A DNA stretch of 64,000 nt from Xenophilus sp. L33 (GCF_009765735.1 NZ_LMUW01000015.1:1-64000); one strand, 5' to 3'. Shown: positions 25,947-33,695, counted from the first letter of the stretch. Notes: generated from the sequence alone by a model not told the origin. Translations and numbers: made by a program.

Positions 25947-26980
25947 GAAATCAGGAGCGGCGGAAATTTGGCGCCCTCGATTTCTAGCACGCAGGTCCCC
26001 CAAGACAAGCCGATTCCGAAGCCGCTCAAGGACAACCGGTTGCGACCGCTGGTCAAAGCTTCACGAATGCGCGCCGTCATCGTTACAGGTAGAGATGCGC
26101 CGCTGGTGTTGCCGAAGTCATGTAACGTGGACGGCACCTTTTCCACTGGCAAGGCGAGCTTCTTTCGAATCGTCTCGTTAATCATGCGGTTGGCCTGATG
26201 GAAGATAAAGAAGTCCACTTGCTCAGTGCCCACCCCGGCATACTCGAGCGCTTTCCGAACCGATGGCGGTACCTGCTGCGTCGAAAAACTCAAGACGGCG
26301 GGGCCGTCCAGAATCAGTTCCGCAGGCCAATGCAAGATGCCATTTTCGTCCCGCGTCGGGGCACTATGCTCCGGACCGAAAGGCTCGCGGTGGCCGCCGA
26401 CTGGCAACATGATGGCGCGGTAACCGCTGCCGTCGCTGTTCAGGTCGAAATACATCGGTGCCGCATTCCGATCGAACTCGAGCGCGGTCGCGGTTCCGGC
26501 GTCCGAAAACAGGGGATCGTTGATTGACGCGCAACGGTCGCCGACAAGAATCAATCCCTTTTTCACCGCGCCCGATGCGATCATGCTGCCCAGGATGTGA
26601 ATTCCAAAGGGATAGCCAGAACAACCAAGATTGACGTCGAATGCGATGGTCGCGCTCGACAGTTTCAAGCGTTCCTGAAGAATGATGGCTGTCGCCGGAA
26701 TCAAATAGTCGGGCGATTGAGTCACGACGATCAATGCATCGATCTCGTCGCGTTCCCACTCCAATTCGATCAGCAACTTCTCCGCCGCATCGAACGCCAG
26801 GTCAGAAAAGCATTGCCAGTCCGCGCAGAGGCGTCGCTGCTGGATGCCGATGTTACGGACCAGTCTTTCCCGTTCCGAGCGCATTTTGGGCGGACAGTCT
26901 TCCAAGTTGGACAGCACCCTCTTGGGCACGCATGCACTCATCCCTGCGAAGCGAACGTTGTGTAGTGTGGATAGCCCCAT
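25943..26980 (-). CDS. 3-oxoacyl-ACP synthase III (FabH-like)
   Basis: KAS III-type condensing enzyme, 345 aa, complete catalytic triad: C120 (VNLGCSGYPFG), H261 (FIFHQANRMI) and N291 (FGNTSGASLP). These enzymes join an acyl-CoA starter to malonyl-ACP. With its own ACP next door, it probably makes a short 3-oxoacyl-ACP for the cluster rather than for membrane lipids; a genome would carry its housekeeping fabH in the fab operon. Starts at ATG 26980, 7 bp after the ACP stop. Sequence outside the active site differs from housekeeping FabH as I recall it, so the starter unit is unknown. Confidence 0.9.
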   Translation of the reverse strand: MGLSTLHNVRFAGMSACVPKRVLSNLEDCPPKMRSERERLVRNIGIQQRRLCADWQCFSDLAFDAAEKLLIELEWERDEIDALIVVTQSPDYLIPATAIILQERLKLSSATIAFDVNLGCSGYPFGIHILGSMIASGAVKKGLILVGDRCASINDPLFSDAGTATALEFDRNAAPMYFDLNSDGSGYRAIMLPVGGHREPFGPEHSAPTRDENGILHWPAELILDGPAVLSFSTQQVPPSVRKALEYAGVGTEQVDFFIFHQANRMINETIRKKLALPVEKVPSTLHDFGNTSGASLPVTMTARIREALTSGRNRLSLSGFGIGLSWGTCVLEIEGAKFPPLLIS

Positions 26981-26987
26981 GAACCTG

Positions 26988-27233
26988 TCACCCCAGCAGC
27001 TTATACAGGTCGGCAAGGGTCACGCAGTTCTTGAGTTCCTCATCGATGATGACCTTGCCGTAGTCAACATCGAACATGACGATCACCCCTAGCGCTGCGA
27101 GCGAGTCCCACTCAGGTAGGCTTCGCAATTCGGTTTGAGGCGAGACCTCGACTGGTGTCTGAAAGTCGACCGCAATCAAGAAGTTTTCGATGAACTGCTC
27201 AATTGCGGTCATATTTTGGGCTGTTTGAGTCAT
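26988..27233 (-). CDS. Dedicated acyl carrier protein
   Basis: An 81-aa acidic ACP. S44 in PEWDSLAALG is the phosphopantetheine attachment site (DSL motif). It differs strongly from housekeeping AcpP, so it is a specialised carrier. It is the first gene of the nine-gene minus-strand operon and precedes KAS III by 7 bp. A second in-frame ATG at 27212 would trim seven residues. No strong Shine-Dalgarno sequence is visible for either start. Likely task: carrying the acyl group that KAS III and the SDRs build and an acyltransferase then places on the amino sugar. Confidence 0.88.
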   Translation of the reverse strand: MTQTAQNMTAIEQFIENFLIAVDFQTPVEVSPQTELRSLPEWDSLAALGVIVMFDVDYGKVIIDEELKNCVTLADLYKLLG

Positions 27234-27309
27234 GAGATTACCATGTTAACTTTAAGAGCCGCCTGCTGGAGCTGAATGAAGATTTCTCTCGAAATTCAGA
27301 TTCATCGAC

Positions 27310-27323
27310 CTTGATAAATCAAG
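27310..27323. promoter_or_regulatory. Perfect 14-bp palindrome upstream of the ACP operon
   Basis: CTTGAT-AA-ATCAAG lies 77 bp upstream of the ACP start in an A+T-rich leader that must hold the operon promoter. It is a candidate operator for a dimeric regulator. No convincing -35/-10 pair was identified around it. Confidence 0.4.
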
Positions 27324-27396
27324 CGGCGCACTACTAGAAGAAGACTAGCGACACTGCCTCCATGAGTGTTCTTTTCTCAAGCTATCCACCTTAAAC

Positions 27397-27420
27397 TAAA
27401 AAAGCCGCCCAAAGGCGGCT
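27397..27420 (-). terminator. Rho-independent terminator of pilA
   Basis: On the minus strand AGCCGCC, a short loop and GGCGGCT are followed at once by a run of six T (27403-27398). The site is 19 bp after the pilA stop. It separates pilA transcription from the ACP operon downstream. Confidence 0.85.
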
Positions 27421-27438
27421 CTTCTAAGGCGAAAGCCA

Positions 27439-27951
27439 TTAGGTACGGCAGACTGCAGGAACGTACTTCGCCAAAATCGTACCCTTTGCACCAAGCGCAG
27501 TGGCGGGGGAACCAGCCGACGTGCAATTCCATGCGATCGAACCGGAGGTCGGCACCACCGTCGTGGTGGACGTACCGCCAGCGAAAACCGCACCGCCGTC
27601 GAGCGGATTCATGACAAGCGTGTTCTGGGCAGCACCGCCAACGAGATTGTCCGCATAGGTGATAGTGATGAAGCCTGCGGCTTGGTCAATCGTAACGCTT
27701 TGCACGTTGGTAGTTGCTGTGGGCGGCGTCCAACCGGAGTTGTAAGGAGCGCCATTTGCGGCGTTCTCAGCTACAGCGGTCTTCGCCGAGGCAGCCAGGG
27801 ACAGGCCTTCGGTCACTTTGGCTCGCACCGTGTAGTCCTGGTAAGCCGGCAGAGCCACGGCAGCCAAAATACCAATGATCGCCACAACGATCATCAATTC
27901 GATCAGGGTGAAGCCCTTTTGCACGTTGCGTGCGATGTTCCGACGGTTCAT
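27439..27951 (-). CDS. pilA: Type IV pilus major pilin PilA
   Basis: Major-type pilin of 170 aa. The leader ends QKG13 and the mature chain starts [22 protein letters not shown], with Glu18 at +5. The D-region Cys pair is in WNCTSAGS and AVCRT. The globular domain is rich in Ser and Thr, notably [14 protein letters not shown], and the chain ends in Thr, so O-glycosylation sites are available. The start at 27951 has GGAG about 9 nt upstream; the longer frame upstream is untranslated leader. Expression should depend on sigma-54 and PilR (see promoter), and a strong terminator follows. The adjoining sugar cluster makes this pilin the best candidate for modification. Confidence 0.93.
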   Translation of the reverse strand: MNRRNIARNVQKGFTLIELMIVVAIIGILAAVALPAYQDYTVRAKVTEGLSLAASAKTAVAENAANGAPYNSGWTPPTATTNVQSVTIDQAAGFITITYADNLVGGAAQNTLVMNPLDGGAVFAGGTSTTTVVPTSGSIAWNCTSAGSPATALGAKGTILAKYVPAVCRT

Positions 27952-27993
27952 TCGATTAACTCCGGTTGACAAAAAATTAGGAGGACCAGGGGG

Positions 27994-28009
27994 CCGAGGA
28001 CCCCCTCGG
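27994..28009 (-). repeat. Hairpin in the pilA leader
   Basis: CCGAGG and CCTCGG pair perfectly around a 4-nt loop. The hairpin lies in the predicted 60-nt pilA 5' UTR, 42 bp before the start codon and close to the predicted transcription start. It could stabilise the abundant pilin mRNA. Confidence 0.5.
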
Positions 28010-28022
28010 TGCCTACTTATCC

Positions 28023-28037
28023 GCAGCATCTGTGCCA
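28023..28037 (-). promoter_or_regulatory. Sigma-54 promoter of pilA
   Basis: Read on the minus strand, TGGCACA-GATG-CTGC matches the sigma-54 consensus TGGCACG-N4-TTGC at all but two bases, with the required GG-N10-GC spacing. It lies about 72 bp before the pilA start codon. PilR-activated sigma-54 promoters are known for pilA in other species. Confidence 0.8.
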
Positions 28038-28166
28038 TGCCGCTTCGCCTCTCTCAACCGCGGAATCCCGTGCGTTTGTTCACGAACGGGTTACACCGCG
28101 TGACAATTCCTGTAGGTCAGGGCCGACGCGGGGTGACATTCCTTGTCACCGGCCTGCCAAGGCTTG

Positions 28167-28976
28167 TCAAAAGACATGGTGGACACCGGCGGCTTGCAGC
28201 CAGCGGATGTCCCAGCCCTTCGTGCCACGCACGCGCGACGCCGCGGCGACGTCGGCGATCTGGCTCATGATCTCTTCCGTCTCGGCCGGCTTGGTGTGCG
28301 TGATGAAGATCGGAAATTCCTTGCCCGGCGCGATCAGCGACAGCTCGCTGGCCAGCGTGGCCGGCGACAGGTGAAGGCTGCGCTCGGCGAGCGCCTGTTC
28401 CCGGTTGCTGAAGGCCGTCTCGATCACCAGCATCGACACGTCGAGCTCGTTCACCCGCTGCCAGAAGGGCGCGTTGCGCTCGGTGTCGCCGGTGAAGACC
28501 CAGTGGGCGCTGCGGTCGACGCTGCGCACCGCATAGCCGCAGGCCGGCACCGCGTGCACCGCCGGCAGGACCTCGATGTGCTTGAGCTTGCGGGTGCCCA
28601 GCTGCAGCTGCTGCCCGGTCACCAGGTCGTGGAAGCTCACGAACGGCGCCTCGCGACTCGGGATGCTGGCGAAGTCGGGCCAGATCACGTTGTTGAAGAC
28701 ATGGGCGCGCAGCGCCTCGATGGTGGCCCGCAGCGCATGCACCCGCAGCGGCTGGCTGCGGCGGCTGGCGATGGAGTCGAGCATCAGCGGCAGCGCGGCG
28801 ATGTGGTCCAGGTGCGAATGGGTGAGCAGCACGTCGTCGATGGCGGCCATCTCGTCGAGCGTGAGGTCGCCGACGCCGGTGCCGGCGTCGACCAGCAGGT
28901 CGTCGTCGACCAGGAAGGAGGTCGTGCGGCAGTCCTTTGCGATGGCGCCGGAGCACCCCAAGACACGCACCTGCAT
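28167..28976 (-). CDS. Class II 3',5'-cyclic-nucleotide phosphodiesterase (metallo-beta-lactamase fold)
   Basis: A 269-aa metallo-hydrolase. The metal-binding motif is T-H53-S-H55-L-D57-H58, with further ligands in FTGDTE and FITHTKP. Overall pattern, including the start VLGCSGAIA and the FSNREQALAERSLHL segment, fits class II cAMP phosphodiesterases rather than RNase Z or glyoxalase. It would hydrolyse cAMP or cGMP. It follows a class III cyclase gene by 36 bp on the same strand, so synthesis and breakdown of the messenger sit in one operon. Its 3' end is 129 bp from the pilA promoter. Confidence 0.8.
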   Translation of the reverse strand: MQVRVLGCSGAIAKDCRTTSFLVDDDLLVDAGTGVGDLTLDEMAAIDDVLLTHSHLDHIAALPLMLDSIASRRSQPLRVHALRATIEALRAHVFNNVIWPDFASIPSREAPFVSFHDLVTGQQLQLGTRKLKHIEVLPAVHAVPACGYAVRSVDRSAHWVFTGDTERNAPFWQRVNELDVSMLVIETAFSNREQALAERSLHLSPATLASELSLIAPGKEFPIFITHTKPAETEEIMSQIADVAAASRVRGTKGWDIRWLQAAGVHHVF

Positions 28977-29012
28977 TCGCGAGACCTCTGATCTTTCTCA
29001 GCCCGAGGGCAC

Positions 29013-31301
29013 TTACTTGGTTTCGAACCGGGTCGCGCCGTCCCACTGCGGGTCTTTGGGCAGCAACCGGAAAGAGGCTACGCGCTGCGCATACAGCCGG
29101 TAAAGGACTTTTTTAACACCCGAGGCCAGCAGAGGCTGCAGTTTTGCCTCAGCTTGTAACCAATCCTGGGCCCGGTAGGCTGACAGGAAGCCGACCCAAT
29201 CCGACAGTTCGGCCGCCGCGTCGGCATCCGCGCCACGCGCCATCGGCACCGGCGTGAAGATGCGCACCGGCCGGTCCTTGCCCTTCACCCGCACCAGGTC
29301 CAGCTCCTGCCAGGCCACGCCGTCGGCGGCCCGGGCGGTCGCCTCGCTGGCGACGATCTGCACGCCGTAGGTCGGCCCCAGGCCTTCCAGCCGCGACGCC
29401 AGGTTGACCGCGTCGCCCACCACCGTGTAGCTGCGCCGCACCGCCGAGCCCATGTCGCCGACGCTCATCACGCCGGTGTTGAGGCCGATGCCGATGGCGA
29501 CCTGGATCGGCGGCGCGCCGTCCGCCCGCGCCGCGCCGCCGAGGCCCGGCACCGCCGCCGCCATCTCGATCGCGGCCGCGACGGCCAGCCGCGCGTGGTC
29601 GGCCATCTCGACCGGCGCGCCCCAGAAGGCCATCACGCAGTCGCCCATGTACTTGTCGATCGTGCCGCGGTGCGCGCTGATGATCTCGGTCATCCGGCTG
29701 AAGAAGTCGTTCAGGAAGGCCTGGAGCGCCTCGGGCGTCATCTGCTCGGCCAGCCGGGTGAAGCCGCGCATGTCGCAGAACATCACGGTCAGTTCGCGGT
29801 TCTCGGCCCGCATGCTGTAGCGCCCGGGGTTGTCGCGCATCTCCTCGACCAGCTGCGGCGGCACGTAGGTGCCGAACAGGTGCGCCAGGCTGCGGCTGGA
29901 GCGCGACTCGACGAAGTAGCCCCAGCTCATGTTGAAGACGAAGGCCAGCCCGACCATGATCAGCGCCGCCGCCAGCGGCAGCACCAGCCCGGCCTCCAGG
30001 TACAGCCAGGTGTCGAGGCCGACCAGCACCGCCGCGGTCGCCAGCGCGATCAGCACCGCCCGCGGCGCGCTGCTGACCGACAGTCCGAAGGCCAGCAGCA
30101 ACCCCGCCAGCAGCACCGTGACCAGTTCGTAGCCGGGCGCGTAGTCGGGCGCGCCGACCAGCCGGTCGTCGAGCAGGCCGGAAACGATGTTGGCGTGCAC
30201 TTCCACGCCGGCGAAGCCCGTGCCGACCGGCGTGGTGCGCAGGTCGTCCAGGCCCGGCGCGCTGGAGCCGACCAGCACGATCTTCCCCTTCAGCTCGCCG
30301 GGCGCCAGCGCGCCGCGCAGCACGTCGGCCGCCGACACGTAGCGGAACGAGCCGCCGTGCGGGCCGCCCGGCCCGCGGAACGGCACCCGCACGCTGCCGC
30401 GGGTGTCGACCGGCACCCGCAGCGGCCCGCTGCGGGTCGCCAGCATCAGCGCTTCGAGCGTCCGCCTGCCGTCCGCGCCCGGCGGCGTGAAGACCGGCGC
30501 GATCGACGGCCGCGTCGTCGGGGCGCCCGCCGCCAGCCCGTGGACCGCCAGCGCGAGCGACTCGTAGGTGCCGGGCGCGGCCTCGCCGCCGTCGAAGCGG
30601 GCGATCAGCGGCACCGAGCGGACCACGCCGTCGACGTCCTGCCGGTCGTCGTAGACCACGTTGAGGAAGCCGGCCACCGGCGCCGCCTCCGCCAGCGACG
30701 CCAGGTTGCCGACGAAGCCGTTCCAGCGGGTCGCGCCGACGTTCGCGTCTTGCCAGACGGCGGGCGGCAGCGCCGGCGCGGGCAGCTTGCCGCTGGCGCG
30801 CGGCACCGCCGACTGGGTGAAGTAGAAGCCGAGCGCGACCGGACGGCCGGCGAGCGCGGCGGCGAAGGCGGCGTCGTGGTCGAGCTGCGACGACAGCTGC
30901 TCGACCTGCTCCGCGAAGCCGACCTGGCCCTGGAAGGCGTCGTGCGCCATCTGCCGCAGCACCTCCAGCCCCGAGCTGCGGTCGGCCTCCGCGAACAGCA
31001 CGTCGAAGCCGAGCACCGCGACCTGCTGGCGCTGCATCAGCTCGGTGGTCAGCGCGGCCAGCCGATCGCGGCTCCAGGGCCACTGGCCGAACTGCTGCAG
31101 GCTCGGGTCGTCGACGTCGACGATCACGATGCGCGGGTCCAGCGTGCCCGGCAGGGTGGCGCGCAGCCGCACGTCGTAGAGGAGGTTGTCGAGCCGGTCG
31201 ATCAGCGGCCGGTTCCAGGTGCCCAGCACCGAGGCCACCACCAGCGCCACCGGCAGCAGGCTGGCGAGGATGCGCGCGCCATGGCGGCGCAACGCGTTCA
31301 T
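29013..31301 (-). CDS. CHASE2-domain adenylate/guanylate cyclase
   Basis: Membrane signal-transduction cyclase, 762 aa. A first membrane helix (about residues 10-28) is followed by a periplasmic CHASE2 sensor domain (RIVIVDVDDPSLQQFGQWPW ...). Two or three membrane helices follow around residues 370-440, then a cytoplasmic class III cyclase domain. The catalytic metal Asp residues are in MFCDMRGFT and KYMGDCVMAF, and the transition-state Arg is in NLASRLEG. Lys in IDKYMGD favours ATP as substrate. It senses an unknown periplasmic cue and makes cAMP (or cGMP). It lies between an FHA gene and the phosphodiesterase gene. Confidence 0.9.
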   Translation of the reverse strand: MNALRRHGARILASLLPVALVVASVLGTWNRPLIDRLDNLLYDVRLRATLPGTLDPRIVIVDVDDPSLQQFGQWPWSRDRLAALTTELMQRQQVAVLGFDVLFAEADRSSGLEVLRQMAHDAFQGQVGFAEQVEQLSSQLDHDAAFAAALAGRPVALGFYFTQSAVPRASGKLPAPALPPAVWQDANVGATRWNGFVGNLASLAEAAPVAGFLNVVYDDRQDVDGVVRSVPLIARFDGGEAAPGTYESLALAVHGLAAGAPTTRPSIAPVFTPPGADGRRTLEALMLATRSGPLRVPVDTRGSVRVPFRGPGGPHGGSFRYVSAADVLRGALAPGELKGKIVLVGSSAPGLDDLRTTPVGTGFAGVEVHANIVSGLLDDRLVGAPDYAPGYELVTVLLAGLLLAFGLSVSSAPRAVLIALATAAVLVGLDTWLYLEAGLVLPLAAALIMVGLAFVFNMSWGYFVESRSSRSLAHLFGTYVPPQLVEEMRDNPGRYSMRAENRELTVMFCDMRGFTRLAEQMTPEALQAFLNDFFSRMTEIISAHRGTIDKYMGDCVMAFWGAPVEMADHARLAVAAAIEMAAAVPGLGGAARADGAPPIQVAIGIGLNTGVMSVGDMGSAVRRSYTVVGDAVNLASRLEGLGPTYGVQIVASEATARAADGVAWQELDLVRVKGKDRPVRIFTPVPMARGADADAAAELSDWVGFLSAYRAQDWLQAEAKLQPLLASGVKKVLYRLYAQRVASFRLLPKDPQWDGATRFETK

Positions 31302-31355
31302 GCGCGCTCCCGCGTCATTCCGACGGACCGGCGCGCCGCGCCTTCACGGCATGGC

Positions 31356-32018
31356 TCAGCTGATGACGAACTGCATCTTGGTGCCGCCGAGCTCCAGGAC
31401 GTCGCCGTCCTGCAGCGCCACCGCCTCGGCACCGAGCGGTTCGCCGTTGAGCTCGGTGCCGCCGTCGATCGGCGCCACCACGTAGCCGTGCAGCCGGCGG
31501 GTGACCGCGGCCACCGCCACGCCGGGCTTGCCGATGGTGGTGACCACCTTCTGCAGCGACAGTTCGCGGCCGGCGCCGGTGCCCGACAGCACCCGCATCA
31601 CCGCGACGCCGGCGGTGCCGCCGCCGAGCGGCGACTGCACCGTGGGCGCGGTCGTGAGCGGAATCGGGCCCGAAGGCGTCTTTTCGAGGCCACGGGCCGG
31701 CACCACGCTCTCACCCGGGCCGACCGGCACCTGGCCGCCCATGAAGCGGATCTTGTACTTGCCGACCTCGATCACGTCGTTGTGCTCGAGCGCCTGCTTC
31801 TTGATGGCGCGGCCGTTGACGTAGGTGCCGTTGGTGCTGTTCAAGTCTTCGAGATAGACGTCGGAGCCGATCATGTGCAGCACGGCGTGCTCGCCGCTGA
31901 TCGCGAGGTTGTCGACCACGATGTCGTTGTAGGGCCGCCGACCCAGGGTCGTGCGGTCCTTCGCGAGTGTCACGTCCTTGATGACGACCCCATCGATCGA
32001 AACGATCAGTTTCGGCAT
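31356..32018 (-). CDS. Tandem FHA-domain protein
   Basis: A 220-aa protein. The first FHA domain (residues 1-95) is complete: TLGRRPYNDIVVDN, ISGEHAVLH and LNSTNGTYVNG match the phosphothreonine-binding loops. The second half (about 135-220, LSLQKVVTTIGKPGVAVAAVTRR) looks like a degenerate second FHA domain. It would bind phosphothreonine proteins. The upstream PP2C phosphatase is a natural partner; no Ser/Thr kinase gene is present in the window. The ATG at 32018 has GAGGAG upstream. The gene precedes the cyclase by 54 bp, which may link phosphorylation and cyclic-nucleotide signalling. Confidence 0.85.
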   Translation of the reverse strand: MPKLIVSIDGVVIKDVTLAKDRTTLGRRPYNDIVVDNLAISGEHAVLHMIGSDVYLEDLNSTNGTYVNGRAIKKQALEHNDVIEVGKYKIRFMGGQVPVGPGESVVPARGLEKTPSGPIPLTTAPTVQSPLGGGTAGVAVMRVLSGTGAGRELSLQKVVTTIGKPGVAVAAVTRRLHGYVVAPIDGGTELNGEPLGAEAVALQDGDVLELGGTKMQFVIS

Positions 32019-32080
32019 TCGCGGCTCCTCGATCTCGTTCTTGTGTTCAGTGTGGGCCCTCGGTGAGGGTGCTGGCTGGC

Positions 32081-32911
32081 TCAAACCTTGTTTGCAAGAC
32101 TCGGTATATCGGCAGAAACGGCGGCAGCACGAGCCAGGACGACCGAAATATTATCCCGGCCGCCATTGTCGTTTGCAGTTGCAACCAAAAGTGTTGCTTT
32201 CTCAGGCAAGCCGATATCTTGTAACAAAAGCGTGAAAATCTGCGCGTCGGAAACCATCTCGCTCAAGCCGTCCGAACAGAGCAGGAAGATGTCGCCGGCC
32301 CGCACGCTGTGCTCGTGCATCTCGAGCTCGACGTGGCGCTCGATGCCCATCGCCCGCGTGACCAGGTTGCGGTGCGGCGACAGGATGGCCTGTTCCGGCG
32401 TGATCGCGCCGGCATCCAGCTGCTCCTGGAGCAGCGAATGGTCGCGGGTCAGCAGCTCGAGCTTCTGGTCGCGCAGCCGGTAGCAGCGCGAGTCGCCGAT
32501 GTGACCGACGATCACCCGCTCGGAGGTGAATGCCGCCAGCACGAGCGTCGTGCCCATGCCCTGCAGTTGCACGTTGGCGATGCCGGCCTCGAGGATGGCG
32601 GCGTTGGCTTCGTCGGTGCCGGCCTGCAGCGCCCGCTTGACCGCCTTCGGATTGGCCTGCGGCCCGGCATGCGCCAGCCAGCGGCCGAAGCTGGCCTGCA
32701 GCAGCGCGATCGCCATGCCGCTGGCGACCTCGCCGCCGTTGTAGCCGCCCATGCCGTCGGCCAGCAGCACCAGGCCGAGCGAGGCGTCGAAGGCGATCGT
32801 GTCCTCGTTGTTGGCGCGCACGCGGCCGGGATCGGTGAGGGCCGCGAAATCCCAGGTGAGCGGGCCGGCGACGGTGGTGGTGGTGGAAACGGTGGAACCG
32901 GGATTCGCCAT
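32081..32911 (-). CDS. PP2C-family Ser/Thr protein phosphatase (Stp1-like)
   Basis: A 276-aa soluble phosphatase with all PP2C metal motifs: RANNEDTIAF, LLADGMGGYNGGEVAS, VGHIGDSRCYR, LLCSDGLSEM and GGRDNISVVLA. It would dephosphorylate Ser/Thr-phosphorylated proteins, acting against Hanks-type kinases. It is followed by the FHA gene (62 bp) and preceded by the TerC-family gene (33 bp) on the same strand. PP2C-FHA pairs are common in type VI secretion or cell-division control; no such partner genes occur here. Confidence 0.92.
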   Translation of the reverse strand: MANPGSTVSTTTTVAGPLTWDFAALTDPGRVRANNEDTIAFDASLGLVLLADGMGGYNGGEVASGMAIALLQASFGRWLAHAGPQANPKAVKRALQAGTDEANAAILEAGIANVQLQGMGTTLVLAAFTSERVIVGHIGDSRCYRLRDQKLELLTRDHSLLQEQLDAGAITPEQAILSPHRNLVTRAMGIERHVELEMHEHSVRAGDIFLLCSDGLSEMVSDAQIFTLLLQDIGLPEKATLLVATANDNGGRDNISVVLARAAAVSADIPSLANKV

Positions 32912-32944
32912 GAGTCAGTTGAATGGATTGCCGTAGCGGCTTTT

Positions 32945-33652
32945 TCAGGCTTGTGAGGCTTGCCTCGCCAGGGCACGCCGATTCATTGCATGACCCAGCG
33001 CCAGCACCCCCAGCGCGCCGGCGACCGAGGCCACATGGCGCAGCCAGGGCAGGTCGGCGACGACCTGGCGCAGCGCGGAATCACCCGCGATGGTATCGCC
33101 CGCCACCCAGCCGATGATGCCGGCGCCCAAAAGAACGATGACCGGAAAGCGTTCCATGAGGCGAATCATCACGGTACTTCCGAAAATCACCAATGGAATG
33201 CTGAGCCCGAGGCCCAGCACCAGCAGCAGCGGGCTGCCGCGTGCGGCGGCCGCCACGGCGATCACGTTGTCCAGGCTCATCACCAGGTCGGCCAGGAGGA
33301 TGGTGCGGACCGCAGCGAACATCGTGCCGTAGCCGGCGCCCTCGCGGCCCGCCTCGTCCGGCTTGGCGTCGTCCTCGCCGGCCAGGAGATGCGTGCCGAT
33401 CCACAGCAGGAGCGCGCCGCCCAGCACCTGCACGTAGGGCAGCACCAGCAGCCGGGCCGCGACCACGGTCAGCGCGATGCGAAGCACGACGGCCGCGCCG
33501 GCGCCGATGGTCACGGCCTGCCGCCGCTGCTGGGGTGGCAGGCTGCGCGCCGCCAGCGCGATCACCACCGCGTTGTCGCCCGACAGGATGACGTTGATCC
33601 AGACGATCTTGGCCAGACCGATCCAGAAGTCCGCCGATTGCAAGGATTCCAT
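32945..33652 (-). CDS. TerC-family membrane protein (YjbE-like)
   Basis: Integral membrane protein of 235 aa with seven or so hydrophobic segments. The paired acidic motifs WINVILSGDNAVVIALA and ADLVMSLDNVIAVAAAA are diagnostic of the TerC fold, in which Asp residues bind metal. YjbE-type proteins are putative manganese or other metal exporters, some of which load secreted enzymes. The ATG at 33652 is preferred over 33661. It follows sucD, from which it is separated by a strong terminator, so it needs its own promoter or read-through. Confidence 0.85.
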   Translation of the reverse strand: MESLQSADFWIGLAKIVWINVILSGDNAVVIALAARSLPPQQRRQAVTIGAGAAVVLRIALTVVAARLLVLPYVQVLGGALLLWIGTHLLAGEDDAKPDEAGREGAGYGTMFAAVRTILLADLVMSLDNVIAVAAAARGSPLLLVLGLGLSIPLVIFGSTVMIRLMERFPVIVLLGAGIIGWVAGDTIAGDSALRQVVADLPWLRHVASVAGALGVLALGHAMNRRALARQASQA

Positions 33653-33663
33653 GGGTCCCATTG

Positions 33664-33695
33664 AAAAAGCGCCCGTGACTCGCGTCGCGGGCGCT
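33664..33695 (-). terminator. Rho-independent terminator of sucCD
   Basis: On the minus strand AGCGCCCG pairs with CGGGCGCT across a 12-nt loop, followed by TTTTT. It lies 38 bp after the sucD stop and just upstream of the TerC-family start. Confidence 0.85.

Noticed and set aside
29595..32066. An 823-codon plus-strand frame opposite the cyclase and FHA genes.
   Set aside because: Composition is biased to Arg, Gln, Ala and His with no recognisable domain; the minus-strand genes have all catalytic motifs.
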